IMG/VR virus record: IMGVR_UViG_3300042945_000515
Location: 1 to 33,994 of that record
Direction: 5' to 3' (one strand)
DNA from: a virus
DNA length: 33,994 bases
Both the position numbers and the translations under genes were made by a program. The notes below the pieces were generated by a model. That model did not search any database. It was not told the DNA's origin and saw only the letters and a program-made list of their open reading frames with translations. Within the stretch, counting starts at the first letter, position 1, and every line of letters starts with the position of its first letter. This document shows, piece by piece, positions 9,001 to 18,136 of this stretch.

Positions 9001-12000
9001 GGCGGTGGAGATCTAAAAGAAACACTAGAGGCCAAGAAGATAGCATTAGTTAACATTGCAGATATGCTTAACTCACCAAATTATTATGAAGAAAATAGAA
9101 CTAGATATATATTAAATGCTGCATGGGGTATCAAGCAAGGTGGAGCCAAATCTAAAAATCCAATAACAAATGAACAAGCAGTTCAATATGCAGAAGAGAT
9201 GTTTGAAAAGCATGTCAAGATGTCTGGCGGAAGACAAGCTAGATTTGATGATTTAGCTCAGGGTCCTATACAGAAAGCAATGCAAGATAGGCTTAGAAAA
9301 GATCATCCAGGCTTTAAATTATTATTAGATAAAAGACTTTCAGATGCTGTTATCAATGCAAAAGATGCTGCAGCAAAAACAAAAGCAGTAGATAAGATTA
9401 GAGAAAAGAGTCCTATATTAAATCCAAAAGAAAGATCAGAAATCTGGGATTTAATGAAAGGCAGAAGTGGCATAGATCAAAAAGCATTACTAGAAATTGA
9501 TCCATTTTCTCCAAAGGCTGTGGACAGAGCTCACGGAATTCCGATTGGTTCACAAAGTAGACATGCAGTTGGTTACGCTGGACAAGCAGTAACACTGCCA
9601 TCACGTATTAATAAAGACATGTTTCAGTTTGAGCAGTATGGATTAACAAAAAATTGGTTGCCAACATTTAGTCCAGAAGCAAAAAGAGAAGCAAAGCTAT
9701 TTTTAAGAAGAATGGGTTTAAATGTAGATACCCTAGAAGAAGTTAAAAAGGCTGCAAGGCTTAGTAAAACTCCTGCTCAATTCCAAGCCGTACTAAGTGC
9801 TGCAGCAATGCCAAAGGGTGGAGTCCAATGGCTAAGAGCATTTAATCGTGGAAGAGTTTCTTTTGCGGGATTACCAAAGGGTCTAAATGCTGGTGGAACT
9901 GTTCCAGGAAAATTTGCACAAAGATTATTTGGTGGCGGTAAAGCAATGTTCTTAGGAATGCCTAGATCTATTAAGCAGGTAGAGGCACAAAGAGCAGCAA
10001 AGGCTGCTATGGAAAAAGCAAGTCAAGCGGTTAAGGATTCTAGATTTAGCAAGACTCCAATAACTGACTATGATGGATTATTAGAGCCGACATCTGGAAG
10101 AAGTTTCCCAGTTGCTGGAATTGGTGGAATTTACAATAAGGGCGGAGACAAAGTTTTTGTTAAGCCAGTACTAGATGAAAAAGCGGCACTTGCTGAAATA
10201 AGAGCAACAGAGATTGCTCGTGATGTACATGGACTACAAACTCCTAACCAGAGAATTGTTGTAATGAGAGACCCAACCGATCCAAAGGGTGCCAGAACAC
10301 TTCTTGCTTTGGAGTCAAAGTATAATCCAGCTATAGCAAATCAAGATGGCAAGTTTACATCCGATCAATACTTTAGACAACTAGTAGCGTCAGCATTGCG
10401 TGGAGATAAAGACTTAGGCAGAGGAAATCTATCAGGCAATATCCTTGCAGATGTAGGACCAGCAGGGGTGTTTGGAGCAGCTTCTGGACCAAGAGATTAC
10501 TCTGGAATGATGCCATCATTTAAGCATCAAGCAATGGTTAATTTGTTAGGAGTAAAGGGAAGCAGCACAAAGAAGTTCTTTGCTGAAGCAACTGCAGATA
10601 TTCCAAAGGGAATGACGGCAGATCAATATAATGATCGTATGCTTAAGGAGATTAATGATGCTCTGCCTAAGCTAAAACAAACAATAAGTAGATTTGATTT
10701 AAATGCAGAAGAGAAGGTTGTTTATAATGCAATGATTCAGAGGCTCTCCGACGCAAGAAGACAGACCTATGGAGACTTGCATGGAGTTCATTCATCAATA
10801 AAGATATCTCCAGAAAAAACAATGACTCCAGCAGCTATTGCTAAAATGATTGCAGCAGATGAATTAAAGCGCAGACAAAAGGGTCACTCTGTTAGCCTAT
10901 CAGATAACGCATTTAAAACTGCAGAAAATGGATTTAATATTGGCGGAATGATTGGTAATGTTCTTAAGGGCAGAGCAATGCATCGTATCGGAGCAGGATT
11001 TGGACCTACTGGCGCACCTAAGCCAAGCATGTATGAGTCAGCTCCTTGGGGAGTAAATTCATTATCTATTGAAATGGCTGACAAGCTATTTGCAAATACA
11101 GGTCTAAGGAAGCACACTCAAAAATTATTCTACGATAAGTTTGCGGCGGCATTAGCAAAAGAAAAGCCTTACGGATATGTTAAGGATGCACAAGGGTCTT
11201 TAAAGAATGCTCTTGAGCCAGATGTATTAGATTCAGTAATAAGATCTGCTGCTTCGGATCTTGTTGGAGACAGAAACATAATTAAACAACTTTCTCCAAT
11301 TGATAAAGACATTTTGCGAAACAAATATTTAAATTGGGATTCTAAAAAAGATACCCCGCTTACAGAATCTTTAAAGAAAATTATATTTGGTTTAGAAAAA
11401 AGAGAAATGGGCGGCCCAGTTAATTCAGGACAGCCATACGTTGTAGGAGAAAAAGGACCAGAACTATTTGTTCCAAGAAACCCTGGCGGGGGAATGATTG
11501 GTGCAACTTTAGGATCAATGCTAGGTATGGGCGGAATGGGAGGCGGCGGTTCAAAGGTTCCAATGGAATCTAAGGGCAAATTTACCGCCCCACTAGGTGC
11601 AACAAAACAAGTTAAAGAGCTTATCACTGGAAAAGATATTAAAATACTTACACAGTATGGAGAAAGACTTAATGGTCTTTCCGCAAGCAAAAACATATTC
11701 GCTAAGTCTGCTGGCTTTGCATTAAAGGCAGTAACAAGATTAAATCTTGGAGTCGGCGCAGCTACCCTAGCAATAGGTTTTGCAATCAAGAAGTATAGAG
11801 AACATCAAGAAAGCATGCGCTTAAATGCACTCGGCTATGGAATGACTGCAGAGGGTGCAGAAAAAGCAGGACTTAAATTTACAAACTTTAACGATAAAAT
11901 TAAAGAAGCAATTGATAACGCAAAGGCTCTTAAAGAAAGAAATACTCTTTTGTATGAAAGCATGAAAGGCTCTGGAACTCCTCTTAATATTACTATTGAA

Positions 12001-14223
12001 GAATACAAGAAGTTAAAGAAGGAAGTTAAAGATAACTATTCTGACCAAGTTCTTTTAATTAATAAGACTGATGCTGATGATCAAGCAGCTTTAGCAATAA
12101 GACTTAAAGAGCAGCTAATTGCTATGGGCCTTTCAGCAGAAGAAGCCGCTGAAAAAATATACACAATGTATGCAGCTTCTGATTTTAAAGGCAATGCTGC
12201 TGGGTATACAGTTAGATCAGATGCCTTTAACGCAATTAAGGATTCAGCATCTGCTGCAGTTTCTGCAATACAAAGTTTAAATACCGCCATGGACAGTAAC
12301 CTAGATCCTACAGAACAGGCTAACCAATTAAATACAGCTATGATGGCTCTCTCTACAGATGTAGAAAAAAGACAAGCCGATGCTATTAAAAAAGAACGTG
12401 CCCTGGCAACTAAAGAGGGAAGATACTTTTCAAGCGGCGATGAAAAGAAAATTAAGTTTGACCAAGAGCAAATAGCACTTGACGCTATTAATAGCAAGGT
12501 CGGAACACAAAAGGTTCTGACTAAAGAGCTCATAAGCGAAATGGCTAAGATAGATCCTTCTATTAAGCAGATAGTCAACTCACAAGACACCGCTCTTTCT
12601 CTATGGCAGAAAACAAGAATTCAGGTTAAGGGATATACAGGCGACCTTAAGCAATTAACTGCAGCACAAACAAATGATCTTTACCAGCTTCAAATGTCAT
12701 TGGGCAAAGCAATTGAATCTGCTAACAGGGCTAAGGGTGGGGCTCTAGAAAAACAATATTCTAAACTAGAAAGAGATAAAAAACTTCAAGCTGAATATGA
12801 AAGAGCAGTCAAGGGGCAAAAAGTTAAAGACCAAATCTCTGATAGAGAAAAGATGTCTTCAATTCAAAAACAAATTGATGCTAATAATAAACTTGCTGAT
12901 TCTAGAATTAAGGCTTTAACAGCCGCTAAAGAAGAAGGCGACGTTGCAAGAGAGATTGCTAAGGCTCAGGCAGCATACACTGCAGCAGAGGCAACGGGCA
13001 ATACAGCAGGAATGCAGCAAGCAAGCCTTGATATGGAAGGCCTTGTAGCACAACAACAATTTAATTCTCAAGTAAAGAATGAAGAGAATGCAAGAGACTT
13101 AAAGAATGCACCTCTGCTAAAACAGCTAGAGGCAATGCAAAGAAAACAGCAAAAGCTTTCTGATAATGCTGCCCTTGCAGGAGAAAAATTAGGCGACCTT
13201 ACAAAATCAATTGCAACACAAGAAGCCGCTTTAGATGAAGTAAATACAGCAATGACTAATTGGCAAATTGAACTTCTTAAAAAGCCAGAAGCAGAAAGAG
13301 CTGCCTGGAAGGCAAGCAAAGAATCAGAGACAATGCTATCTGCAGTTGCGGATGCTGCACAAAAAGCAGGAGTTAAACTTAATGGTCTTAAAGATCTTGA
13401 TTTAGGAAAAGCTCTTGTAAAGGGACTTGAAGATAAGCTGGGTGCAGTCAGCAGCATAGATGTTAACGGAAATGTAGTTATAAACATAGACGGAAAGAAA
13501 TTAAACATCGGTCCAGACTCTGGAAGCGGGACTAGGTCTGATCCATATAGTCTAGGTAAGGCGGGAGTTGGCACAGAAACACTTTCAAATGTTGACATTA
13601 GCAAATATGGCTCAGCTATGGATTTTGGTCCCTTTGGAGCAGGACAAAAGCTTAAAAAGCTTGCAGCAGAAAAAGGAATAAATGCGGGAGAATATTTTTC
13701 TGTAACAGATAAAGATGGAAAAATTTCTACTTTTAAAGTTAATGATGACGGCAACATAACAAGAACTGGTAATCCGTACAACAGAGCAATGGGAGGATAC
13801 ATACCTGGATATTCAGAAGGTTCAGGCGGTAAAGTAAGAGGAGCAGGAACTTCTACATCTGATTCAATTCCAGCAATGCTTTCAAATGGAGAGTATGTAG
13901 TAAGAGCTTCTGCGGTAAGCCAGTATGGTGTGCCATTCTTTGATAAGGTAAATGCACAGAAGTTCGCATTCGGCGGCATGGTAAATATGCCTAGATATGA
14001 GACAGGTGGACAAGTTGTTACTGCAGGGGCCTTTAATACAAACGCCAATAATGCTACAATGGGTGGAGCAACAATTAATATTACAAATAATATTAACGGC
14101 TTCGATGGGGATATAAATCAATTGTCAAGACTGGTAACTCAACAAACAGTAACAGCTATTAAGAGCATGGATAGCCGAGCAGCATCTACTCTAGGTCCTA
14201 AAATGAATGTAGGGATTAACTAA
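6007..14223 (+). CDS. Tape measure protein, very long (2738 aa)
   Basis: It sets tail length and travels inside the tail tube. Residues 209-382 carry the TP901-type tape-measure core (AYGIAFKDTIALAADLAATG; later AIPKAGPVVKSLGGDVQDLA). Hydrophobic stretches lie at about 180-200, 537-570 and 1903-1930, suitable for membrane insertion at DNA entry. Three copies of the typical GG-V...PGE element occur, near residues 905-960 (GGIVPGTGNTD), 1801-1830 (GGPVNSGQPYVVGEKGPELF) and 2596-2660 (GGYIPG; IPAMLSNGEYVV). Coiled coil fills roughly 2235-2460. Residues about 1360-1500 resemble a kinase-like fold (see findings). The length is well above the usual 700-1800. No Shine-Dalgarno is visible, and the ATG is 9 nt after the chaperone stop, so coupling is likely. 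Confidence 0.92.
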   Translation: MADNLITTNITANADFTGLRTQLAATTAQLLKLQEVTAGTNAKLANQIAVMNKAFATTLTSTGQFSQHFVSLTSDVEKFGRNLDRGRLKLNDYYNTWSGHTKKTSNLVRDLAKQQVMLEQAIIQPVGKNAQGLMQYNVMVAKGLDEVKNRTAIARQELAIMNKVMLDGSNQLINWGKNTQWAGRQLTVGLTVPLVAFGAAAQKAFRAADEELVRLTKVYGGLSAVSATELAKVRKDVSATAREIAGAYGIAFKDTIALAADLAATGQEGENLLKATRETSRLAILGEVDRQEAMKATLAIQNAFKQNTDELSESINFLNAVENQTSTTLQDLTEAIPKAGPVVKSLGGDVQDLALYLTAMKEGGVNASEGANAIKSAMASLINPTKVAKELFLGFGIDLDSIVTSNAGNLTGTIIELQGALDKLDPLSKSRAIEQLFGKFQYARLSALFENIGREGSQTLQVMELMGASATDLAGIAERELGMLTESASGKFKRALASVQADLAVVGEQFLRISTKILEVVDGIIKFFQKLPEPVKTFLNVLGGITAVSGPIIMLAGVMGNFIGYVIKGIFHLRQLVRGGQGFKLLTPEIMAADAAAKGLATSFYSDTEAAVVLTNAVNTLAASFDTLQIKADAAKVSVQPAISTVAGGVIAAGTPGGQRFVDKNNPLVGEAYTRDMSHMIPAQTQQPGTIFGTVPGASPVNIRIGKNPQAYMNQDLPKIPGVTSVNGISTGVVAQEAAKWHAMTAAIAMQSEAEIKVLKAEVMATGTITSGLADSYQALLPQFSEITQLAALETEAIVKQLQASKITVDQARAKVIQLNATVEAMLAETTAATATAMGRTANLTTVPFTSQPVVDPVSGKSNMKEMFHKGSTKNLVDRIARALGGVRTSGAGYSIQTTKPKFAKGGIVPGTGNTDTYHTTAEEGSFVINKAGTEANMPIIQNLLGGRPVYRNRGGQVPVVLTPGEAVIPADIAQRDPGLMLQLNGGPGNTSGIGRVTGGGDLKETLEAKKIALVNIADMLNSPNYYEENRTRYILNAAWGIKQGGAKSKNPITNEQAVQYAEEMFEKHVKMSGGRQARFDDLAQGPIQKAMQDRLRKDHPGFKLLLDKRLSDAVINAKDAAAKTKAVDKIREKSPILNPKERSEIWDLMKGRSGIDQKALLEIDPFSPKAVDRAHGIPIGSQSRHAVGYAGQAVTLPSRINKDMFQFEQYGLTKNWLPTFSPEAKREAKLFLRRMGLNVDTLEEVKKAARLSKTPAQFQAVLSAAAMPKGGVQWLRAFNRGRVSFAGLPKGLNAGGTVPGKFAQRLFGGGKAMFLGMPRSIKQVEAQRAAKAAMEKASQAVKDSRFSKTPITDYDGLLEPTSGRSFPVAGIGGIYNKGGDKVFVKPVLDEKAALAEIRATEIARDVHGLQTPNQRIVVMRDPTDPKGARTLLALESKYNPAIANQDGKFTSDQYFRQLVASALRGDKDLGRGNLSGNILADVGPAGVFGAASGPRDYSGMMPSFKHQAMVNLLGVKGSSTKKFFAEATADIPKGMTADQYNDRMLKEINDALPKLKQTISRFDLNAEEKVVYNAMIQRLSDARRQTYGDLHGVHSSIKISPEKTMTPAAIAKMIAADELKRRQKGHSVSLSDNAFKTAENGFNIGGMIGNVLKGRAMHRIGAGFGPTGAPKPSMYESAPWGVNSLSIEMADKLFANTGLRKHTQKLFYDKFAAALAKEKPYGYVKDAQGSLKNALEPDVLDSVIRSAASDLVGDRNIIKQLSPIDKDILRNKYLNWDSKKDTPLTESLKKIIFGLEKREMGGPVNSGQPYVVGEKGPELFVPRNPGGGMIGATLGSMLGMGGMGGGGSKVPMESKGKFTAPLGATKQVKELITGKDIKILTQYGERLNGLSASKNIFAKSAGFALKAVTRLNLGVGAATLAIGFAIKKYREHQESMRLNALGYGMTAEGAEKAGLKFTNFNDKIKEAIDNAKALKERNTLLYESMKGSGTPLNITIEEYKKLKKEVKDNYSDQVLLINKTDADDQAALAIRLKEQLIAMGLSAEEAAEKIYTMYAASDFKGNAAGYTVRSDAFNAIKDSASAAVSAIQSLNTAMDSNLDPTEQANQLNTAMMALSTDVEKRQADAIKKERALATKEGRYFSSGDEKKIKFDQEQIALDAINSKVGTQKVLTKELISEMAKIDPSIKQIVNSQDTALSLWQKTRIQVKGYTGDLKQLTAAQTNDLYQLQMSLGKAIESANRAKGGALEKQYSKLERDKKLQAEYERAVKGQKVKDQISDREKMSSIQKQIDANNKLADSRIKALTAAKEEGDVAREIAKAQAAYTAAEATGNTAGMQQASLDMEGLVAQQQFNSQVKNEENARDLKNAPLLKQLEAMQRKQQKLSDNAALAGEKLGDLTKSIATQEAALDEVNTAMTNWQIELLKKPEAERAAWKASKESETMLSAVADAAQKAGVKLNGLKDLDLGKALVKGLEDKLGAVSSIDVNGNVVINIDGKKLNIGPDSGSGTRSDPYSLGKAGVGTETLSNVDISKYGSAMDFGPFGAGQKLKKLAAEKGINAGEYFSVTDKDGKISTFKVNDDGNITRTGNPYNRAMGGYIPGYSEGSGGKVRGAGTSTSDSIPAMLSNGEYVVRASAVSQYGVPFFDKVNAQKFAFGGMVNMPRYETGGQVVTAGAFNTNANNATMGGATINITNNINGFDGDINQLSRLVTQQTVTAIKSMDSRAASTLGPKMNVGIN

Positions 14224-14690
14224 TGGGATATCCACTAACTCTGCCAGTAGGCTCAATACTATATTTTGATACAGGAACAGATGCCGTAACCCCTACTTGG
14301 ACAAAGGTATCTGAGCACAACAGGTCATCAATTAATATCGATGTAGACAGATTTGAAAAAACTCAAAGAATGTCAAATGGATCTTTAAGAAAAATATGGA
14401 TTGCGGACAAGAAAAACATATCTTCATCTTGGAGTAATCTTCCTACATATAGCACCCTAACAGTAGACGGCGGAATGGGTGCAGAAGATATAAGAGCATT
14501 CTATTTAAATAAAGGTAAGGGAACATTTAAAATTAAAATATCATATAACGCTGTCTCAGCAAGAGATGAAATCATGACAGCCTCCTTTACATCATGTACA
14601 TTCTCTATATCTAAAAGAAATGTTAGGTCTTCGGCCACAGCAATCCCGCAAGAATTTTGGGATGTATCTCTTTCTTTAGAAGAGGTATAA
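14223..14690 (+). CDS. Distal tail-region minor protein
   Basis: A 155-residue beta-rich protein starting in a TAATG overlap with the tape measure gene. Its strands (GSILYFDTGTDAVTPTWTKV, SINIDVDRFEKTQRM, FKIKISYNAVSARDEIM, FWDVSLSLEEV) resemble the tube-like fold of distal tail and small hub proteins that cap the tail tube. Order (tape measure, this, large hub protein) fits a distal tail protein, although it is shorter than the usual Dit (about 230-290 aa). The specific role is inferred from position. Confidence 0.6.
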   Translation: MGYPLTLPVGSILYFDTGTDAVTPTWTKVSEHNRSSINIDVDRFEKTQRMSNGSLRKIWIADKKNISSSWSNLPTYSTLTVDGGMGAEDIRAFYLNKGKGTFKIKISYNAVSARDEIMTASFTSCTFSISKRNVRSSATAIPQEFWDVSLSLEEV

Positions 14691-14691
14691 A

Positions 14692-17600
14692 GTGATATCA
14701 GTATCTACAAATACCGCTACCGCATTAAATAAATCAGTAAATGTCTCTATGGTCAATGGATGTCACATTGAGTACAATATGAACGACTTGATCCTAAACA
14801 CGGCTGTAACGGCTCCTGAAGGCGTTATAACGGCAACCCTGACTGCCCCTGCAAGCCAGGGAGGATATACATATAGACCATTTGAGAAGCTATTTCCAAT
14901 AACCAGCATAATTGACCCACGTCGCCCAAAGGTGGCAGGAGTTCAGTATATGATTTTGGGGGATCCAAGCGTCCCAGTAACCCTGGCACAGACTGGAGTA
15001 GGAAGCGCAAATACTTATGCATCTAGCAAAGAGTTTGGCAAAAGACTTTATTTTTCTAGCACAAAGACGGCGTATAAGTATTGGGTAACGCCAAAGGCAT
15101 CAGGAATGCTTTTGTCTAATTGTATTTTATCCGTATCTTATCCAGCAGAAAAAACTGCTGCTACAAATAAAATTGTTGTTAAGTTTGAAACATCACATTC
15201 TAAGCCTAGCTCTTGGACGGTTAAGCTGGTAAATCTAGCTGGAGCAGAGTCATTAATATATACTGGAACAACTTGTCCAGATTCTGGAGTAGTTAATTTA
15301 TATTACAATGGAACTTCTTGGTCAACTACAGAGCCTGCTACGGTATCTGAAGGAGTAAATTTAAGCGGATTAAAGTTACAGATAAACTCTATTGATACTT
15401 CAGGCGGGTACCTAGGAATAATTGAAATATCAGCAAGACTAGTAAAGGATGTTACAAGCGTACTAGAATCATTTGATATATCTCAAAACTCATCAGACTC
15501 CATAAATGGACTAGTTCCAGTAGGGGATGTCACAGCAAACTCATTAAGAATGAATTTAAATGCATATGATAGATCCTATCAATATTATGATAAAACTAAT
15601 GCTTTTAATAAAGCAAAACTAAATCTATATAAGAATGTTATGGTTAGACCTTTTGTTAATATTGAATCAGAAAAGGTAAACCTTGGAGTTTTCTACATTG
15701 ATTCTTATGAAATAGACGAGTTTGGGGATGTCTCAATAAATGCATTAGATGGTGCACGAGAACTGCAGTATATCAAACCGCCTGATATCGTGACAAAAGA
15801 CATGTCCTCAGTTGCAATCATCAGAAGACTTTTAGACTCTGTCGGATTTACAAACTATAAGTTTAATTTAGTAGCAAGCGATAACTCAGTTGTAACTCCA
15901 TTCTATTGGTACACTGATCCCAAAAAGACAGTATGGCAACATATTCAAGACTTATGTAAAGATACACAGATGATTGCAGTGTTTGACAACAATGACATCT
16001 TACAATTCTATCCTAGAGGCTATGTGTTTGATAAAACAAAAAGCCCCGCATTTTCTTTTAGATATAATAATACTTCAGATGGCAAGCTTGCTAACATAGC
16101 ATCAATTGGAATTGAAAATATACCTACAGTAAAAGCTATTAAGGTTATGTATAGTCCTCAAACAACATCTAATTATGATGGTGATGGAGATAAAATTTAT
16201 ACGTCTCCCGTTGTTTTGCTTGGAGCAGCAGCATTGCTTGAAGATTTGGGAGTCCCGCCAACACCAACAGTAGCAGTGCCAAACCCAGACCTTGGAGTAA
16301 TAAAACTTTCCCCAGTTCAGATTAGTGGTTCTGCAACTAAGCTTTATTCGTACACGGGATACTTAGTATTAGAAAAAGAAATTATAGAATACGATGCTAT
16401 CAAGTATATTTATGAACCTTCTATTGCAATACCTGGACAGCCTACTGTTGAAAAGTGGATAACATCTGATTCAGATATACAGGCAAGTCAAGCACTTGCA
16501 AAGCCAAATACATTTAAGGCAACAGGACAATATAGAATTAAAAAAAGAAATGTTTTTGATGTTGTCAAGGACAATGCCGACCTAGTTCACAAATCAGATA
16601 CAACATCATTGCAGAATGAGTGGACTGGAAGCAAATGGAATTCCGTAACTGGAGACTTTACTACCCCAGCCACAGGTATATTTACCTTACAAGAAGTGCC
16701 TACTAAGTCTGCAGACGGCAAAGATGTTGCAAATCCAAATAATCTTTTCTTTCCTATACCTAGATCTATGATGACGGTTTTTGCACCAGTTGTTAAAAGT
16801 GAAAGCTACGTAGAAGCGGGAGAAACATTAACTAAGTATACAAAAAATACAGAATACAGCATGGCAACAATGAATGCAAAGTATTCTCAAGCAAACGGAA
16901 ATGTAATTGATAATTTTATTATTGGAACTAATATGTATTTCCCTTTGCTAATAAATCCTAAAGATAATAGATCCACGGGAGAGCAAAGAACTATATCTGG
17001 AATAGCGTTTTCTTTAAGCGCAGATAATAAGAGCGGATACTTTTTATCTATCGCAAGTTCTCAAAACTCTAACGCAGATAAAAGCTTTAGAGAAATTAAC
17101 TTTTATAAAATTGTAAACGGAATACCAGTTAAACTAGCCGACGAGCAAAAAGAAGGCGACAGTTCTATTATTACTGGAATCAGCGGCGGTAAGATGTATA
17201 GAGTAGATATACGTGCAAACTATTCGGTACCATCTGGAGGAACAAACAAGGTTTTGACTTTAAGAGTGTCTATCAATAATAAATCGTTCTTAGTTGTTGA
17301 TCAGTCCCCTCTTTCTACCCTAACTCAAAAAGTAGGATTAATTTCACTTCAAGGAGTTTCGGCATTTGATTATATATATACCGCACCAATAACTATTGAA
17401 GAGTTTACTTCAAATAACTCTTTCGATCCTTATAAGGGATTCCTTGGGGCGGAGTCATCAATAACCAAAACTTTCGGCGATTTTATATTTAATCAAAAGT
17501 CACAGCAAACTAACTCTACGTGGCTTAAAGAGTTTGGGCCAGTAGCCAGAGAGCTTAGAAGAATTCAGTCTAGGTATACAACTCCAGGATTCCCTTTATA

Positions 17601-18117
17601 CCCTAGCTTGGTAAACAATACAGATGTTACAATTGCTGGAGCATCCCTAGATTCATTTACTATGGACGTATATGTTTTAAACAATACAGGATCATTTACC
17701 GCTTTGGCAAATGACCAAGAAAAACAATTTGCTATTATCGGAAACTCAATTGTTCCTGCAGACTCTTTTGAATATATTGATCCAACTCTTACTGATGCTG
17801 ACAAGCAAGAACAGATAGGATTTGACTCGACCTGGATTCAAAGGGAAACTGAAGCAAAGGCTTTGTCTGAATGGATGAGAGATCAATGGTCTAAGCAACA
17901 AAAGGTTATATCTTTGGAAACTTTCTTAAACCCTCTGATTCAAATCGGAGATGTTATTGAGGTATCTTATCCAGCCAACGATTTATATTCTTCGGAAGAT
18001 TCCTCTATCCCCGCTGGTTCTGCCGCTAATAAGTTTGTTGTGCTATCTATAAATAGCGCATTTGATAAGGATTCACCGCCTACAACATCGCTAGCCTGTA
18101 GATCGGTTCATATATAA
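14692..18117 (+). CDS. Tail hub / minor tail protein with lectin-like domain
   Basis: An 1141-residue protein with a GTG start preceded by AGAGG (14681-14685). Residues 1-260 are beta-sandwich modules. Residues about 260-480 resemble tail-hub (gp27-like) domains: LNLYKNVMVRPFVNI, GVFYIDSYEIDEFGDVSINA, a helix SVAIIRRLLDSVGF, and TVWQHIQDLCKDTQMIAVFD. Residues about 740-910 look like a laminin-G/concanavalin-type lectin module (GIAFSLSADNKSGYFLSI; MYRVDIRAN; LRVSINNKSFLVV; VGLISLQG), which may bind surface sugar. The C-terminal part returns to hub-like sequence (WMRDQWSKQQKVISLET). It probably forms the tail tip and links to the fibres encoded next. Confidence 0.75.
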   Translation: MISVSTNTATALNKSVNVSMVNGCHIEYNMNDLILNTAVTAPEGVITATLTAPASQGGYTYRPFEKLFPITSIIDPRRPKVAGVQYMILGDPSVPVTLAQTGVGSANTYASSKEFGKRLYFSSTKTAYKYWVTPKASGMLLSNCILSVSYPAEKTAATNKIVVKFETSHSKPSSWTVKLVNLAGAESLIYTGTTCPDSGVVNLYYNGTSWSTTEPATVSEGVNLSGLKLQINSIDTSGGYLGIIEISARLVKDVTSVLESFDISQNSSDSINGLVPVGDVTANSLRMNLNAYDRSYQYYDKTNAFNKAKLNLYKNVMVRPFVNIESEKVNLGVFYIDSYEIDEFGDVSINALDGARELQYIKPPDIVTKDMSSVAIIRRLLDSVGFTNYKFNLVASDNSVVTPFYWYTDPKKTVWQHIQDLCKDTQMIAVFDNNDILQFYPRGYVFDKTKSPAFSFRYNNTSDGKLANIASIGIENIPTVKAIKVMYSPQTTSNYDGDGDKIYTSPVVLLGAAALLEDLGVPPTPTVAVPNPDLGVIKLSPVQISGSATKLYSYTGYLVLEKEIIEYDAIKYIYEPSIAIPGQPTVEKWITSDSDIQASQALAKPNTFKATGQYRIKKRNVFDVVKDNADLVHKSDTTSLQNEWTGSKWNSVTGDFTTPATGIFTLQEVPTKSADGKDVANPNNLFFPIPRSMMTVFAPVVKSESYVEAGETLTKYTKNTEYSMATMNAKYSQANGNVIDNFIIGTNMYFPLLINPKDNRSTGEQRTISGIAFSLSADNKSGYFLSIASSQNSNADKSFREINFYKIVNGIPVKLADEQKEGDSSIITGISGGKMYRVDIRANYSVPSGGTNKVLTLRVSINNKSFLVVDQSPLSTLTQKVGLISLQGVSAFDYIYTAPITIEEFTSNNSFDPYKGFLGAESSITKTFGDFIFNQKSQQTNSTWLKEFGPVARELRRIQSRYTTPGFPLYPSLVNNTDVTIAGASLDSFTMDVYVLNNTGSFTALANDQEKQFAIIGNSIVPADSFEYIDPTLTDADKQEQIGFDSTWIQRETEAKALSEWMRDQWSKQQKVISLETFLNPLIQIGDVIEVSYPANDLYSSEDSSIPAGSAANKFVVLSINSAFDKDSPPTTSLACRSVHI

Positions 18118-18121
18118 GAAA

Positions 18122-18130
18122 TGGTAGAAT
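18122..18130 (+). promoter_or_regulatory. Extended -10 element, probable leaderless promoter
   Basis: TGG followed by TAGAAT (18125-18130) ends 6 nt before the ATG at 18137. The expected transcription start would fall on the A of that ATG. No good -35 is seen at the matching distance (18102-18107 reads ATCGGT). No Shine-Dalgarno lies between the upstream stop and the ATG. Confidence 0.5.
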
Positions 18131-18136
18131 GTAAAT

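Noticed and set aside
11169-11789. Antisense open frame of 206 codons inside the tape measure gene
   Set aside because: It lies wholly opposite a well-supported gene, is Pro/Ser/Leu-rich as expected for the complement of Gly/Ala/Lys codons, and shows no ribosome site or known motif.
13068-14048. Antisense open frame of 326 codons opposite the tape measure C-terminus
   Set aside because: Same reasoning: a long stop-free complement of a biased coding sequence, with no promoter, ribosome site or recognisable domain.
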